DNA from: Bartonella ancashensis
GTDB taxonomy: Bacteria; Pseudomonadota; Alphaproteobacteria; Rhizobiales; Rhizobiaceae
Direction of reading: 5' to 3'
NCBI RefSeq assembly: GCF_001281405.1
Contig: NZ_CP010401.1
Coordinates: 1,264,001 to 1,328,000 of the forward strand
Length of the DNA stretch: 64,000 bases
Part shown: positions 46,937 through 58,383 of the stretch, one piece after another
Layout: every line of letters begins with the position of its first letter
Position numbering within the stretch: the first letter of the stretch is position 1
Notes under the pieces: model-generated
Database searches by the model: none
Told to the model about the DNA's origin: nothing
What the model saw: only the letters and a program-made list of their open reading frames with translations
Program-made: the position numbers and the translations under genes

Positions 46937-48148
46937 ATGAATGTAAAAACTTTCCTTTTAGGATCTACAATAGTTATGGCTGGAGTTTCTGGAGCATATG
47001 CAACTCCAGAAGTTGTCAAAGAACCGAAATATGTAAAATATGTTCGTGTCTGTGATGCATATGGTACAGGATATTTTTATATTCCTGGAACAGAAACATG
47101 TATGCGTTTATCAGGTACTGTCCGTACCATTGTTTCTGGGGGTGACGATATTGATGCAACAACTGACGCTGATTTAGATGATAGTAAGAAAACTTATAGT
47201 GCATCTTCACGTTTGCTACTCGCCTTTGATACTGCTTCTGAAACTGAGTTAGGAACATTGCGTTCTCATGCAAGAGTTAGCTCTGAATGGAGTAATGGAA
47301 AAGAAAAAAATGGTGGAAGACTTCATGCTGCTTATATTGAGCTTGCTGGCTTTAGTGTCGGTGTTGAAAGTACAATTTTTGAAACATGGGTAGATGGCTA
47401 CGGTTCTGTTCTGAATGATGATATAATTTCACCTGCAGGAAATTCACGTACCAATTTTGTTTCTTATATCTTTAGTGGTAGCTCGGGCTTTTCTGCTATT
47501 ATTGGAGCTGAATTAGGTAATGCTTCAGGACCTACAACGAACTCTAATAAACAATATTACTATATCAATAGTAGCGATAGGGTTGTTGAGGTTGCTAACA
47601 CTTCTCTTCCAAGCAAAGAAGTAAAAGATTATACTCCTAATGTTCTTTTGGGGATGAAATTTGCTCAGGGATGGGGTGGTGTATCAACTATTGCCGCGTA
47701 TGATGCATACTATAAAAAGTGGGCAGGTAAAGTACGTGTAGATTTCAATGTTGATGACCGTACAAGCCTTTGGGCCATGAGTGGTTATAAGGATAATACA
47801 GATTACTACACTGCTGATGCTGAAAATAGATTGTCTAGAGAAAATACCACAATTTATGCAAATTGGGGTGGAAACTGGGCGATTTGGGCCGGAGCAACTT
47901 ACAAAGTGACTCCAAAAGCGAAGCTCAATGCCCAAGTTTCTTATAGTGCTGTAAAAACTTTTGCAACATCTGCCAATGTTGTGTACACATTGGTGCCAGG
48001 CCTAACAATTACACCTGAAGTGAGCTACATGTCCTGGAATGATGATCGCACTTTCGGAAGAAATGAAAATTCAGTGCCAGTTTATACAAGTTCTTTAAAT
48101 GGTAAACATGCTATACAGGGTATGCTTCGTATTCAGCGTTCTTTCTAA
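46937..48148 (+). CDS. Porin_2 family outer-membrane porin (Omp2b/Omp43-like)
   Basis: A 403-residue outer-membrane barrel. The signal peptide (MNVKTFLLGSTIVMAGVSGA, cleaved near residue 22) is followed by VRVCDAYGTGYFYIPGTETC, the Cys-paired start of the Porin_2 family, which includes Brucella Omp2a/b and Bartonella Omp43. It ends with IQGMLRIQRSF, whose terminal Phe is the usual barrel signal. It allows small solutes through, and Omp43 has been reported to bind host endothelial cells. It is single, between tRNA-Ser and the thiamine operon, and has its own terminator. It is not of the Hbp/Pap31 haem-binding family, whose N-terminus differs. Confidence 0.92.
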   Translation: MNVKTFLLGSTIVMAGVSGAYATPEVVKEPKYVKYVRVCDAYGTGYFYIPGTETCMRLSGTVRTIVSGGDDIDATTDADLDDSKKTYSASSRLLLAFDTASETELGTLRSHARVSSEWSNGKEKNGGRLHAAYIELAGFSVGVESTIFETWVDGYGSVLNDDIISPAGNSRTNFVSYIFSGSSGFSAIIGAELGNASGPTTNSNKQYYYINSSDRVVEVANTSLPSKEVKDYTPNVLLGMKFAQGWGGVSTIAAYDAYYKKWAGKVRVDFNVDDRTSLWAMSGYKDNTDYYTADAENRLSRENTTIYANWGGNWAIWAGATYKVTPKAKLNAQVSYSAVKTFATSANVVYTLVPGLTITPEVSYMSWNDDRTFGRNENSVPVYTSSLNGKHAIQGMLRIQRSF

Positions 48149-48164
48149 TTAGTGTGAAACAAAA

Positions 48165-48208
48165 ACGTAAAAACTGACTGTCTAAACAGTTGGTTTTTGC
48201 GTTTTTTT
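48165..48208 (+). terminator. rho-independent terminator of the porin gene
   Basis: A 17-base stem, 48165-48181 with 48186-48202, all positions paired (a few G-T), closing a CTAA loop, followed by seven T at 48202-48208. It starts 16 bases after the porin stop codon. Confidence 0.92.
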
Positions 48209-48773
48209 AATCTTAGTGATAAAGATTGTGCCCCATGGTATGCAATTCTAGATTGTAGTTCACTAGAAACAACTCACCATATGATGGGAAAAAACCTCAA
48301 ATATATTTACAAAGTACTATCGCAAATTTTAAGCGCACACGGGAAAAAAGCTTACCCTATTCCAAACTATTGCTCCCAACAACTGAATTCAATAGAATAT
48401 TACTGCCAATAACTATTAATAAAAATTGAAAAATTTTCTTAATACTTTAGATACATAATTTATACATTTATACGCAAAAAATTTATAATTTTTCAACAAC
48501 AATAGTCACAACAATACTTCTCGTGATGCATATGTTTTTCTTACTAGATATTGTAGTAAGTATTCCTCATAAAAATATTTCTAATGTTAAATGTTGATTA
48601 ATTACAATTTTTCTTTTTCATATCCCTATATTGCAACATACAATAAAATACAAAACATCTTTTCCTATATTTCTTTGTAGAAAAACGGCCTGAATAATAA
48701 GATAAATAATTGACGATGATTATTCTCTCCATCTTAAAAATTATCCAAAGTCGTTAAGAATACATCTTTGCGA
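48209..48773. other. about 565 bases without a gene between porin and thiC promoter
   Basis: AT-rich. A frame of 71 codons at 48197-48412 overlaps the terminator and is probably not real. Nothing else seen. Confidence 0.5.
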
Positions 48774-48802
48774 TTGACAATATCAGCATTTAAGCCGATC
48801 AT
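48774..48802 (+). promoter_or_regulatory. putative promoter of the thiamine operon
   Basis: TTGACA at 48774-48779 (perfect -35) and GATCAT at 48797-48802 (four of six), 17 bases apart. It predicts a start near 48809 and a leader of about 180 bases before thiC. Confidence 0.4.
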
Positions 48803-48854
48803 AGCCACATAGATGAAATGCTCTAATCGGAGGTGGGATATGTGTAGAGAGCAT
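48795..48854 (+). promoter_or_regulatory. structured thiC leader element, not a recognisable THI box
   Basis: ATGCTCT (48818-48824) pairs perfectly with AGAGCAT (48848-48854). Crossing it, CCGAT (48795-48799) can pair with ATCGG (48826-48830), and CACAT (48806-48810) with ATGTG (48840-48844). The helices overlap as a pseudoknot or as alternatives. The CTGAGA and ACCTGAT cores of the TPP riboswitch are not present anywhere in the leader. Function is inference. Confidence 0.35.
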
Positions 48855-48982
48855 GACTAGGGGTTTTCTCATTGATTTTTTAAAAAGAGATTTCTTCGTC
48901 CTATAAGGTATGCATTTTTCTTGAAGTGGCGTTGTATGCGTCTTCTTGAGAGAATGATATTTGTGATTTAATCGCTTTTTAA

Positions 48983-51828
<2,846 letters not shown>

Positions 51829-51831
51829 AAC

Positions 51832-52029
51832 ATGAAAATATTCGTTAATGGTGAAATATTGCAGACAGAAATAACTTATTTAGATTCTCTCCTCGAAGAA
51901 TTAGGATATCAAGGAAATTGGCTAGCAACCGCTGTAAATTCTGAAGTTATTTCTCTCAGTGAACGCAGTAAATTTGCTCTACATGAAGGGGATAAAATTG
52001 AAATCCTAGCTCCAATGCAAGGAGGTTAA
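51832..52029 (+). CDS. thiS: sulfur carrier protein ThiS
   Basis: Ubiquitin-like carrier of 65 residues that brings sulfur to ThiG as a C-terminal thiocarboxylate. It ends in the required Gly-Gly (EILAPMQGG). It begins three bases after thiO and ends four before thiG. The adenylating enzyme ThiF is not encoded in this operon. Confidence 0.95.
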   Translation: MKIFVNGEILQTEITYLDSLLEELGYQGNWLATAVNSEVISLSERSKFALHEGDKIEILAPMQGG

Positions 52030-52033
52030 ACGA

Positions 52034-52807
52034 ATGCTTGCTCTTTATGATTGTGAATTTTCTTCCCGTCTGTTACTTGGCACAGCCCAATATCCTTCAC
52101 CAGAAATTCTTCGTCAAGCTGTTTACAAATCCAATACAGAAATTGTAACGGTTTCATTGCGCCGAGAAGCTGCAGGTAGAAATCATGGTCAGCAATTTTG
52201 GCAATTCCTAAAAGAACTTAATATTACAATACTCCCTAATACCGCTGGCTGCTATACTGTAAAAGAGGCAGTTACAACAGCAAAATTAGCACGAGATTTC
52301 TTTAAAACATCTTGGATCAAACTGGAAATCATTGGAAATCCAGATACACTACAACCAAATGTTTTTTCTCTTGTAGAGGCTGCACGTATCCTGAATAATG
52401 AAGGATTCCAAATTTTTGCTTACACAACAGATGACCTTATCGTTGCTGAAAAACTCTTTGAAATTGGTTGCCGTGTTATCATGCCATGGTGTGCTCCTAT
52501 TGGATCGGCTAAAGGCCCTCATAACACAGATGGATTACGTTCTATCCGCACTTATCTCCCCGACATCACCCTTGTAATTGATGCAGGAATTGGGCGTCCA
52601 TCGCATGCAGCTACTGTGATGGAGCTCGGCTATGATGCGGTTCTCCTTAACACTGCTGTCGCTAAAGCAGGGGATCCTGTACTAATGGCTGAAGCATTTT
52701 CTCAAGCTATTAAAGCAGGTCGTATGGGTTATAAAGCAGGACTTCTAGAAGCACGTGACGTGGCTGTTCCTTCTACACCAATCATTGGAAAAGCTGTTTT
52801 TTCGTGA
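52034..52807 (+). CDS. thiG: thiazole synthase
   Basis: Builds the thiazole phosphate from deoxyxylulose phosphate, ThiS thiocarboxylate and the ThiO product. The 257-residue TIM barrel has [35 protein letters not shown], the Schiff-base Lys in [10 protein letters not shown], and [24 protein letters not shown] lies just before the ATG, inside the 3' end of thiS. It overlaps thiE by four bases. Confidence 0.96.
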   Translation: MLALYDCEFSSRLLLGTAQYPSPEILRQAVYKSNTEIVTVSLRREAAGRNHGQQFWQFLKELNITILPNTAGCYTVKEAVTTAKLARDFFKTSWIKLEIIGNPDTLQPNVFSLVEAARILNNEGFQIFAYTTDDLIVAEKLFEIGCRVIMPWCAPIGSAKGPHNTDGLRSIRTYLPDITLVIDAGIGRPSHAATVMELGYDAVLLNTAVAKAGDPVLMAEAFSQAIKAGRMGYKAGLLEARDVAVPSTPIIGKAVFS

Positions 52808-53406
52808 AATTAGATCCATTTTATCTTATTGTTGACAGTGCCGAATGGGTTGAACGTCTTGTTCCTCTCGGGGTGAAGCTCGTACAACTCCGCATGAAAA
52901 ATCAAAATATAGAAACGATACGGCACCATACAAAACGAGCAAAAAACATCTGTAATCAATTTGGAGCACAATTCATCCTCAATGATTATTGGACAATAGC
53001 AATTGAGGAGCAGTGCGATTTTATTCATCTTGGACAAGAAGACTTAAAAAAAATTGATCTTATCGCAATTCGACGAAATGGCATAAAATTAGGACTTAGT
53101 ACCCACGATGAGCATGAATTAAACAATTCTCTGCCTTTCTTCCCTGAATATATTGCTCTCGGCCCTGTGTACTCAACAATTTTAAAAAATGAAATGGGCA
53201 CCACAAGGATTAGAAAAAATTCAACAATGGAAAAAAAAATTGGTACCTTACCCCTAGTTGGCATCGGTGGTTTAACCCCTAAAAGAGCAATAGACGTTCT
53301 AAAAGCAGGTGCAAATAGTGCTGCTGTTGTAACAGACATTGTCTTCCACGAAAAACCCGAAGAACGCGTTCAACAATGGATGAAGGCAACTGAACAATGG
53401 CGTTAA
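52804..53406 (+). CDS. thiE: thiamine phosphate synthase
   Basis: Couples the pyrimidine and thiazole moieties to thiamine phosphate. The 200-residue protein starts at GTG 52804, overlapping the thiG stop. Motifs: [53 protein letters not shown] and [12 protein letters not shown]. It lies between thiG and thiD as in other alphaproteobacterial thi operons. Confidence 0.95.
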   Translation: MKLDPFYLIVDSAEWVERLVPLGVKLVQLRMKNQNIETIRHHTKRAKNICNQFGAQFILNDYWTIAIEEQCDFIHLGQEDLKKIDLIAIRRNGIKLGLSTHDEHELNNSLPFFPEYIALGPVYSTILKNEMGTTRIRKNSTMEKKIGTLPLVGIGGLTPKRAIDVLKAGANSAAVVTDIVFHEKPEERVQQWMKATEQWR

Positions 53407-54122
53407 AATCCTCTATTCTCATAGTTGCAGGAACTGATCCAACAGGAGGTGCTGGCATTATTCGTGATATAGAAACAGCTGCACACTTTCGAATAAAATC
53501 AAATTTAGCAATTACTTCTGTTAATGTACAAGATGATAACCATGTTGCTGCCATTGTTCCAATGGATGGAGTGTTTGTTGCGGCACAAATGCAAATAGCT
53601 CTGAAAGCTAAACAAATAAATGCGATCAAAATCGGCATGACAGGAACTCAAGATATCATAAAGGAAATTTGCCACACATTAAAACATTACAACCGCATTC
53701 CTGTTGTGCTAGACCCTGTACTTTCTGCTTCATCTGGAGGAAAATTAGTGGTGGAGAAAATTGTAGATACAATGATTAATGAATTATTTCCTCACACTGA
53801 AATTTTAACACCCAATTTAGAAGAATTATCAATTTTGAGTCAAAGTCCACATGCCTCTCATCATCAAGAAGCGATACAACAAGCAAGAAAACTTCTTGCA
53901 TTAGGTCCACGCTATATATTGATAAAGGGTGGACACGCAGATGGCCCCCTTGCAACTGACAGTTTGGTTGGTAAAAATGAAATCATCAATATTTCAACTC
54001 CACGCCTAGAAACAAAAATGCGTGGAACAGGTTGCCTGCTTTCAAGCGCCATTGCCGTGCACTTAGCACTGAACAACACAATCACTGAAGCTGTAAAAAA
54101 ATGCGAAAACATATACACATGA
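53397..54122 (+). CDS. thiD: hydroxymethylpyrimidine/phosphomethylpyrimidine kinase
   Basis: Phosphorylates the pyrimidine twice. The 241-residue protein has IVAGTDPTGGAGIIRDIETA (residues about 8-27), KIGMTG, PVVLDPVLSASSGG, LTPNLEEL and the anion-hole Gly-Thr-Gly in RGTGCLLSSAIA. It overlaps thiE by ten bases and is last in the operon. The C-terminus (KCENIYT) is shorter than in E. coli ThiD by about 20 residues. Confidence 0.94.
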   Translation: MALKSSILIVAGTDPTGGAGIIRDIETAAHFRIKSNLAITSVNVQDDNHVAAIVPMDGVFVAAQMQIALKAKQINAIKIGMTGTQDIIKEICHTLKHYNRIPVVLDPVLSASSGGKLVVEKIVDTMINELFPHTEILTPNLEELSILSQSPHASHHQEAIQQARKLLALGPRYILIKGGHADGPLATDSLVGKNEIINISTPRLETKMRGTGCLLSSAIAVHLALNNTITEAVKKCENIYT

Positions 54123-54624
54123 TATTCTTCTAAAGAATTTCTAAAATATTATGAAATTTCTAGTATAATTTTTTGATAAAACTTTTTCACATTCTTTTAT
54201 ACTTCTTTTCCCCTTAAACTCACCTAATCATGGGATGAACCCAATACACCCATTTAAAACATACTTTGCATAACATTAATACTGTGAGCTCTAAGAATTA
54301 AATCTATTATGATTAGTATTTTAAAATTTTAATTTTATAATTATGAAAAAATTCTCCCTCTTTATAACATTCAGGCTAAACTCATCTTGACCGTCCTACC
54401 ATAACTTTTTTCATAAAAATCTGAATGTTTGTGCTAGATATTTAAGAGATGAGTCTGTATTCAACTACGCAGCAAACAAAGCTACACCCTATTTTTTAAA
54501 ATATCCAAATCTAAATGCGTGAGTATATGGGAACATTCGTAATCCAACAAATTCATTATAAAACTTGAAGAATAATCTTGCTTAGTTTATTCATCGATGA
54601 ATCAATTGTTATTCAAAAATCGAA
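54123..54624. other. 502-base gap between thiD and the family 4 UDG gene
   Basis: AT-rich; no gene and no convincing terminator seen. It should contain the promoter of the next gene. Confidence 0.5.
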
Positions 54625-55452
54625 ATGTCACAAATAACCCACTGCCCAATATCATATGAAGAACTTTTGAATTTCTACAAAGAAAGTGGTGCCGATACTG
54701 CTCTGACAGATACACCTGTTAACCACTTCCATAAATCACATTCTGCAGAAAATGAAGTTAAACAAATAAGCGACATCTCCCATAATAAACAAACGTTATC
54801 TTCTCTTGAACAAAAGAGCACTTCATCCTACGAATCTGACAAAATGCGATTCAAGGACTCAATAGAAGAGATGGTAAAAAATATCAAAACACTTGATGAA
54901 TTGAAATCTGCTCTCCTTTCTTTTGATGGCTGCTCACTAAAATTGACAGCAAAAAACACTTGTTTTTCAGATGGAACAGCAGGAAGCCCTCTAATGCTCA
55001 TAGGTGAAGCTCCAGGACGAGAAGAAGATATACAAGGCATCCCCTTTGTGGGAAGAGCAGGTATGCTACTCAATAAAATACTTGCTTCTATCGGCTTAAC
55101 CAGAGAAAATGTTTACATAGCCAATACTATTCCATGGCGACCACCTGGGAATCGCACACCCACACCAAGAGAAATAGCTCTGTGTCGCCCTTTCATTGAA
55201 CGTCAAATTCAGCTTGCTAACCCTCGCGTCCTCGTGGCACTAGGAGGAACCGCTGTACAATTTTTTACAGGAACCCAAAGTGGCATTATCCGTATGAGAG
55301 GAAAATGGTTAACCTATGAAACTGCTGACAACATTAAAATACCTGTTATGCCAACTTTTCACCCTGCCTACCTCCTACGAACCCCAAGCCAAAAAAAACT
55401 TACATGGACAGACTTTTTGGAAGTAAAAAGTTTTTTAAGCAATCTTACGTAA
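54625..55452 (+). CDS. uracil-DNA glycosylase, family 4 type
   Basis: Base-excision enzyme of 275 residues. The N-terminal 90 residues are hydrophilic and variable, then come FDGCSLKLTAKNTCF (two Cys that may help hold an Fe-S cluster), motif GEAPGREEDIQGIPFVGRAG (about 131-150), ANTIPWRPPGNRTPTPRE, and PTFHPAYLLRTPSQK with the catalytic-site His. This order is the common alphaproteobacterial form. It stands between the thi operon and pepN. Confidence 0.88.
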   Translation: MSQITHCPISYEELLNFYKESGADTALTDTPVNHFHKSHSAENEVKQISDISHNKQTLSSLEQKSTSSYESDKMRFKDSIEEMVKNIKTLDELKSALLSFDGCSLKLTAKNTCFSDGTAGSPLMLIGEAPGREEDIQGIPFVGRAGMLLNKILASIGLTRENVYIANTIPWRPPGNRTPTPREIALCRPFIERQIQLANPRVLVALGGTAVQFFTGTQSGIIRMRGKWLTYETADNIKIPVMPTFHPAYLLRTPSQKKLTWTDFLEVKSFLSNLT

Positions 55453-55522
55453 TTTCCTTATTTCACTTTTTTGAAACCATTTCGACTATTTCCTTGCTCA
55501 AAATATCACTAGGAACCAATCT

Positions 55523-58147
55523 ATGAAACAACCAACAACCATTCATCGCTTAGAAGATTACCAACCAACACCCTATACGATACCCAAAATACAGCTTCAT
55601 TTTTGTTTGGAACAAACCAAGACTTACGTTACAGCAACATTATTTATCGAACCACGTGACGAGATAGCGAAACCAATACCTCTTATTCTTTCTGGAGATG
55701 AACTCGAATTAATTTCTATTACTCTCAATAACAAAAAGTTAGCTAAAACTTCTTACGAAAGCACCCCCTCATCTTTAAAGATTTCAACCCCACCTATAAC
55801 TCCGTTCACCTTGCAATTGATCACAGAACTCAACCCAACCCATAACCATCAGCTTATGGGCCTTTATCTTTCAAATGGAATTTACTGCACACAATGTGAA
55901 GCTGAAGGATTCCGTCGGATTACATATTTTTACGATCGTCCGGATATATTATCTACTTATACAGTAAAAATGGAAGCAGATTTTCGAGAAGTTCCCATCT
56001 TACTTTCTAATGGAAATCTTGTTGAAACAGGAATGCTCGGTACAGATCGGCATTTTGCTATCTGGGAAGATCCCTATCCAAAACCCTCTTATCTTTTTGC
56101 ACTGGTTGGTGGAAATCTTGATAAATTAGAGGATAATTTCGTTACTCAATCTGGACGGTATGTCAAGCTCGGTATCTATGTAGAAAAAGGAAAAACCAAA
56201 CGAGCTGCTTACGCAATGGATGCACTCAAACGCTCTATGCACTGGGACGAGGTGCATTTCGGACGCGAATACGATCTTGATATTTTTAACATCGTAGCTG
56301 TCCCAGACTTTAATATGGGAGCAATGGAAAATAAAGGCCTTAATATTTTTAATGATAAATACATCCTTGCAGATCCAAAAACAGCAACAGACTCTGATTA
56401 CAGAAATATTGAACGCATTATCGCTCATGAATATTTTCACAATTGGACAGGAAATCGTATCACCTGTCGTGATTGGTTTCAGCTTTGTTTAAAAGAAGGA
56501 TTAACTGTTTATCGCGACCAAGAGTTTTCTGCTGATCAAAACGTACGCAGCTTACAACGAATTAAGAATATAAAAACGTTAAAACTTTCTCAATTTCCTG
56601 AGGATGCTGGCCCATTAGCTCATCCCGTGCGCCCTCGCCAATATAGTCAAATAAATAATTTTTATACAACAACTATTTACGAAAAAGGAGCAGAAATAGT
56701 CCGTATGGTACATACCATTTTAGGACCAGTTCTCTTCCGAAAAGGGATGGACCTTTACTTTCAACGCCATGATAAACAAGCCTGTACTATCGAAGATTTT
56801 ATCTCCTGTTTTGCTGAAGTATCTCATCAAAATTTTTCACAATTCATGCTATGGTATGAACAAGCTGGAACACCAAAAATAGAAATCGATAGCCATTATA
56901 ACGATGGTATTTTGGTAATTCATGCCAAACAATCAATTCCAAAAACACCTCAACAAAATAAAAAACGTCCTATGCTCATTCCTATTGCTTTTAATTTATT
57001 AGGATATAACGGAAAACCTCTCACCTATGAAGCAGGTGCAAATGTCCAGTCAAATGTAATGATGCTGTCCCAAGAAAGCCAAACATTTATATTCAAAGGA
57101 CTGCGTCAAAAACCTATTCTATCATTACTTCAAAATTTTTCTGCTCCTGTTCACTTACATACTCCATTCAATGAGAGTGATCTTATTTTTCTTGCTAAAA
57201 ACGATAATGATCAAGTGAATCGCTGGCAATCACTCAATTATCTTATAACCCATGCCCTCATTAAAGAAATTACAAGTGAGACATTTGAAAAAATAGCTGT
57301 ACCTTCCAATTTGCTTCAATTGATAGAAACCATTGTCACAGATGAAACTCTTGAACCCGAATTTCGCGCGTTTTGTTTAAATTTACCTAGTGAAGTTGAA
57401 TTAGCTCATGCCCTTATCGATAACATAGATCCAGATCGTATTCACTCTGTGCGCAGTCAATTTTTAAACTCTATTGCTCATACTCATTATGAGATTCTTG
57501 CAAAAATTTATGCACAGACACAGACAACAGAACCCTACTCACCAAACGCTGAACAAACTGGAAAGAGAGCATTACGCAATATTGCACTAAATTATCTATC
57601 TGTCGCTGAAAATTTACCAGATCGTGCTGAAAAACAGTATAAAACAGCTAATAATATGACCGATCGCATCGCTAGCCTTCATGTTTTAACACAATATTTT
57701 AGCAACAGTAAGAAAACACAAGATGCCTTAAATGACTTTGAAACTCGGCATCAAAATGACCCTTTAGTAATAGATAAATGGTTTTCCATCCAAGCAACAG
57801 TTGCTGATCCCTCAACACTTGACCATGTTCAAAAACTTATGAAGCATCCACTCTTTTCACAAGAAAATCCTAACAGGGTACGTTCCTTAATTGGAGTTTT
57901 TGCTGCTGAAAACCAAGTAGGGTTTAATAGAAAAGACGGTGCAGCATACCACTTCTTATGCCGCATAATTCTAGATATTGACAAAAATAATCCACAACTT
58001 GCTTCACGCTTATTAACAACCATGCGCTCTTGGCGACAATGGGAACCTGTCCGGAAACAAAAACTCGAAATTGCGTTACAAACAATCGCAATGGAGCCAA
58101 AATTATCAAGTGATGTTGCAGATATTATTAGTCGTATGCTGAATTAA
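55523..58147 (+). CDS. pepN: aminopeptidase N
   Basis: Zinc aminopeptidase of the M1 family, 874 residues, in the cytoplasm. Substrate-binding NMGAMENKGLNIFNDKYIL (about residues 269-287), zinc site HEYFHNW (His302, Glu303, His306) with the third ligand Glu in LCLKEGLTVYRD, and the long helical C-terminal domain ending in LSSDVADIISRML. Length and motifs match the E. coli PepN group. It is monocistronic as far as can be seen. Confidence 0.96.
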   Translation: MKQPTTIHRLEDYQPTPYTIPKIQLHFCLEQTKTYVTATLFIEPRDEIAKPIPLILSGDELELISITLNNKKLAKTSYESTPSSLKISTPPITPFTLQLITELNPTHNHQLMGLYLSNGIYCTQCEAEGFRRITYFYDRPDILSTYTVKMEADFREVPILLSNGNLVETGMLGTDRHFAIWEDPYPKPSYLFALVGGNLDKLEDNFVTQSGRYVKLGIYVEKGKTKRAAYAMDALKRSMHWDEVHFGREYDLDIFNIVAVPDFNMGAMENKGLNIFNDKYILADPKTATDSDYRNIERIIAHEYFHNWTGNRITCRDWFQLCLKEGLTVYRDQEFSADQNVRSLQRIKNIKTLKLSQFPEDAGPLAHPVRPRQYSQINNFYTTTIYEKGAEIVRMVHTILGPVLFRKGMDLYFQRHDKQACTIEDFISCFAEVSHQNFSQFMLWYEQAGTPKIEIDSHYNDGILVIHAKQSIPKTPQQNKKRPMLIPIAFNLLGYNGKPLTYEAGANVQSNVMMLSQESQTFIFKGLRQKPILSLLQNFSAPVHLHTPFNESDLIFLAKNDNDQVNRWQSLNYLITHALIKEITSETFEKIAVPSNLLQLIETIVTDETLEPEFRAFCLNLPSEVELAHALIDNIDPDRIHSVRSQFLNSIAHTHYEILAKIYAQTQTTEPYSPNAEQTGKRALRNIALNYLSVAENLPDRAEKQYKTANNMTDRIASLHVLTQYFSNSKKTQDALNDFETRHQNDPLVIDKWFSIQATVADPSTLDHVQKLMKHPLFSQENPNRVRSLIGVFAAENQVGFNRKDGAAYHFLCRIILDIDKNNPQLASRLLTTMRSWRQWEPVRKQKLEIALQTIAMEPKLSSDVADIISRMLN

Positions 58148-58383
58148 CAAATATTCGTCCGATAATAATTCAATATATAAAAACTTAGTCAAATCTATCG
58201 ATTAGTCCTCTTAAAATTTTTATGGCTTCCTATTATCAACGCCTACTGGAAAAGAGTAAATTTTTTCCAGGAAATTTAAAAAAAGACTAGACAGAGGACT
58301 CTTGTTTTGATTCACTACTTATACTGAATTGTACGAACATTGAAACGGCTTTAAACCGCATCATTCTAATAAGGGAACCAAAG

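Noticed and set aside
46937..48148. Haem-binding protein (Hbp/Pap31 family) for the porin gene beside the hut locus
   Set aside because: The N-terminus with the two Cys around DAYGTGYFYIPGTET and the length of 403 belong to Porin_2, not to the Omp25/31-like Hbp family.
48197..48412. A 71-codon frame after the porin starting RFFNLSDKD, with some resemblance to the amidase segment RIFNLVDEDKRSWHA
   Set aside because: Its start overlaps the right arm and T-run of the porin terminator, the likeness stops after about 15 residues, and no catalytic motif follows. Chance is more likely than a second amidase remnant.
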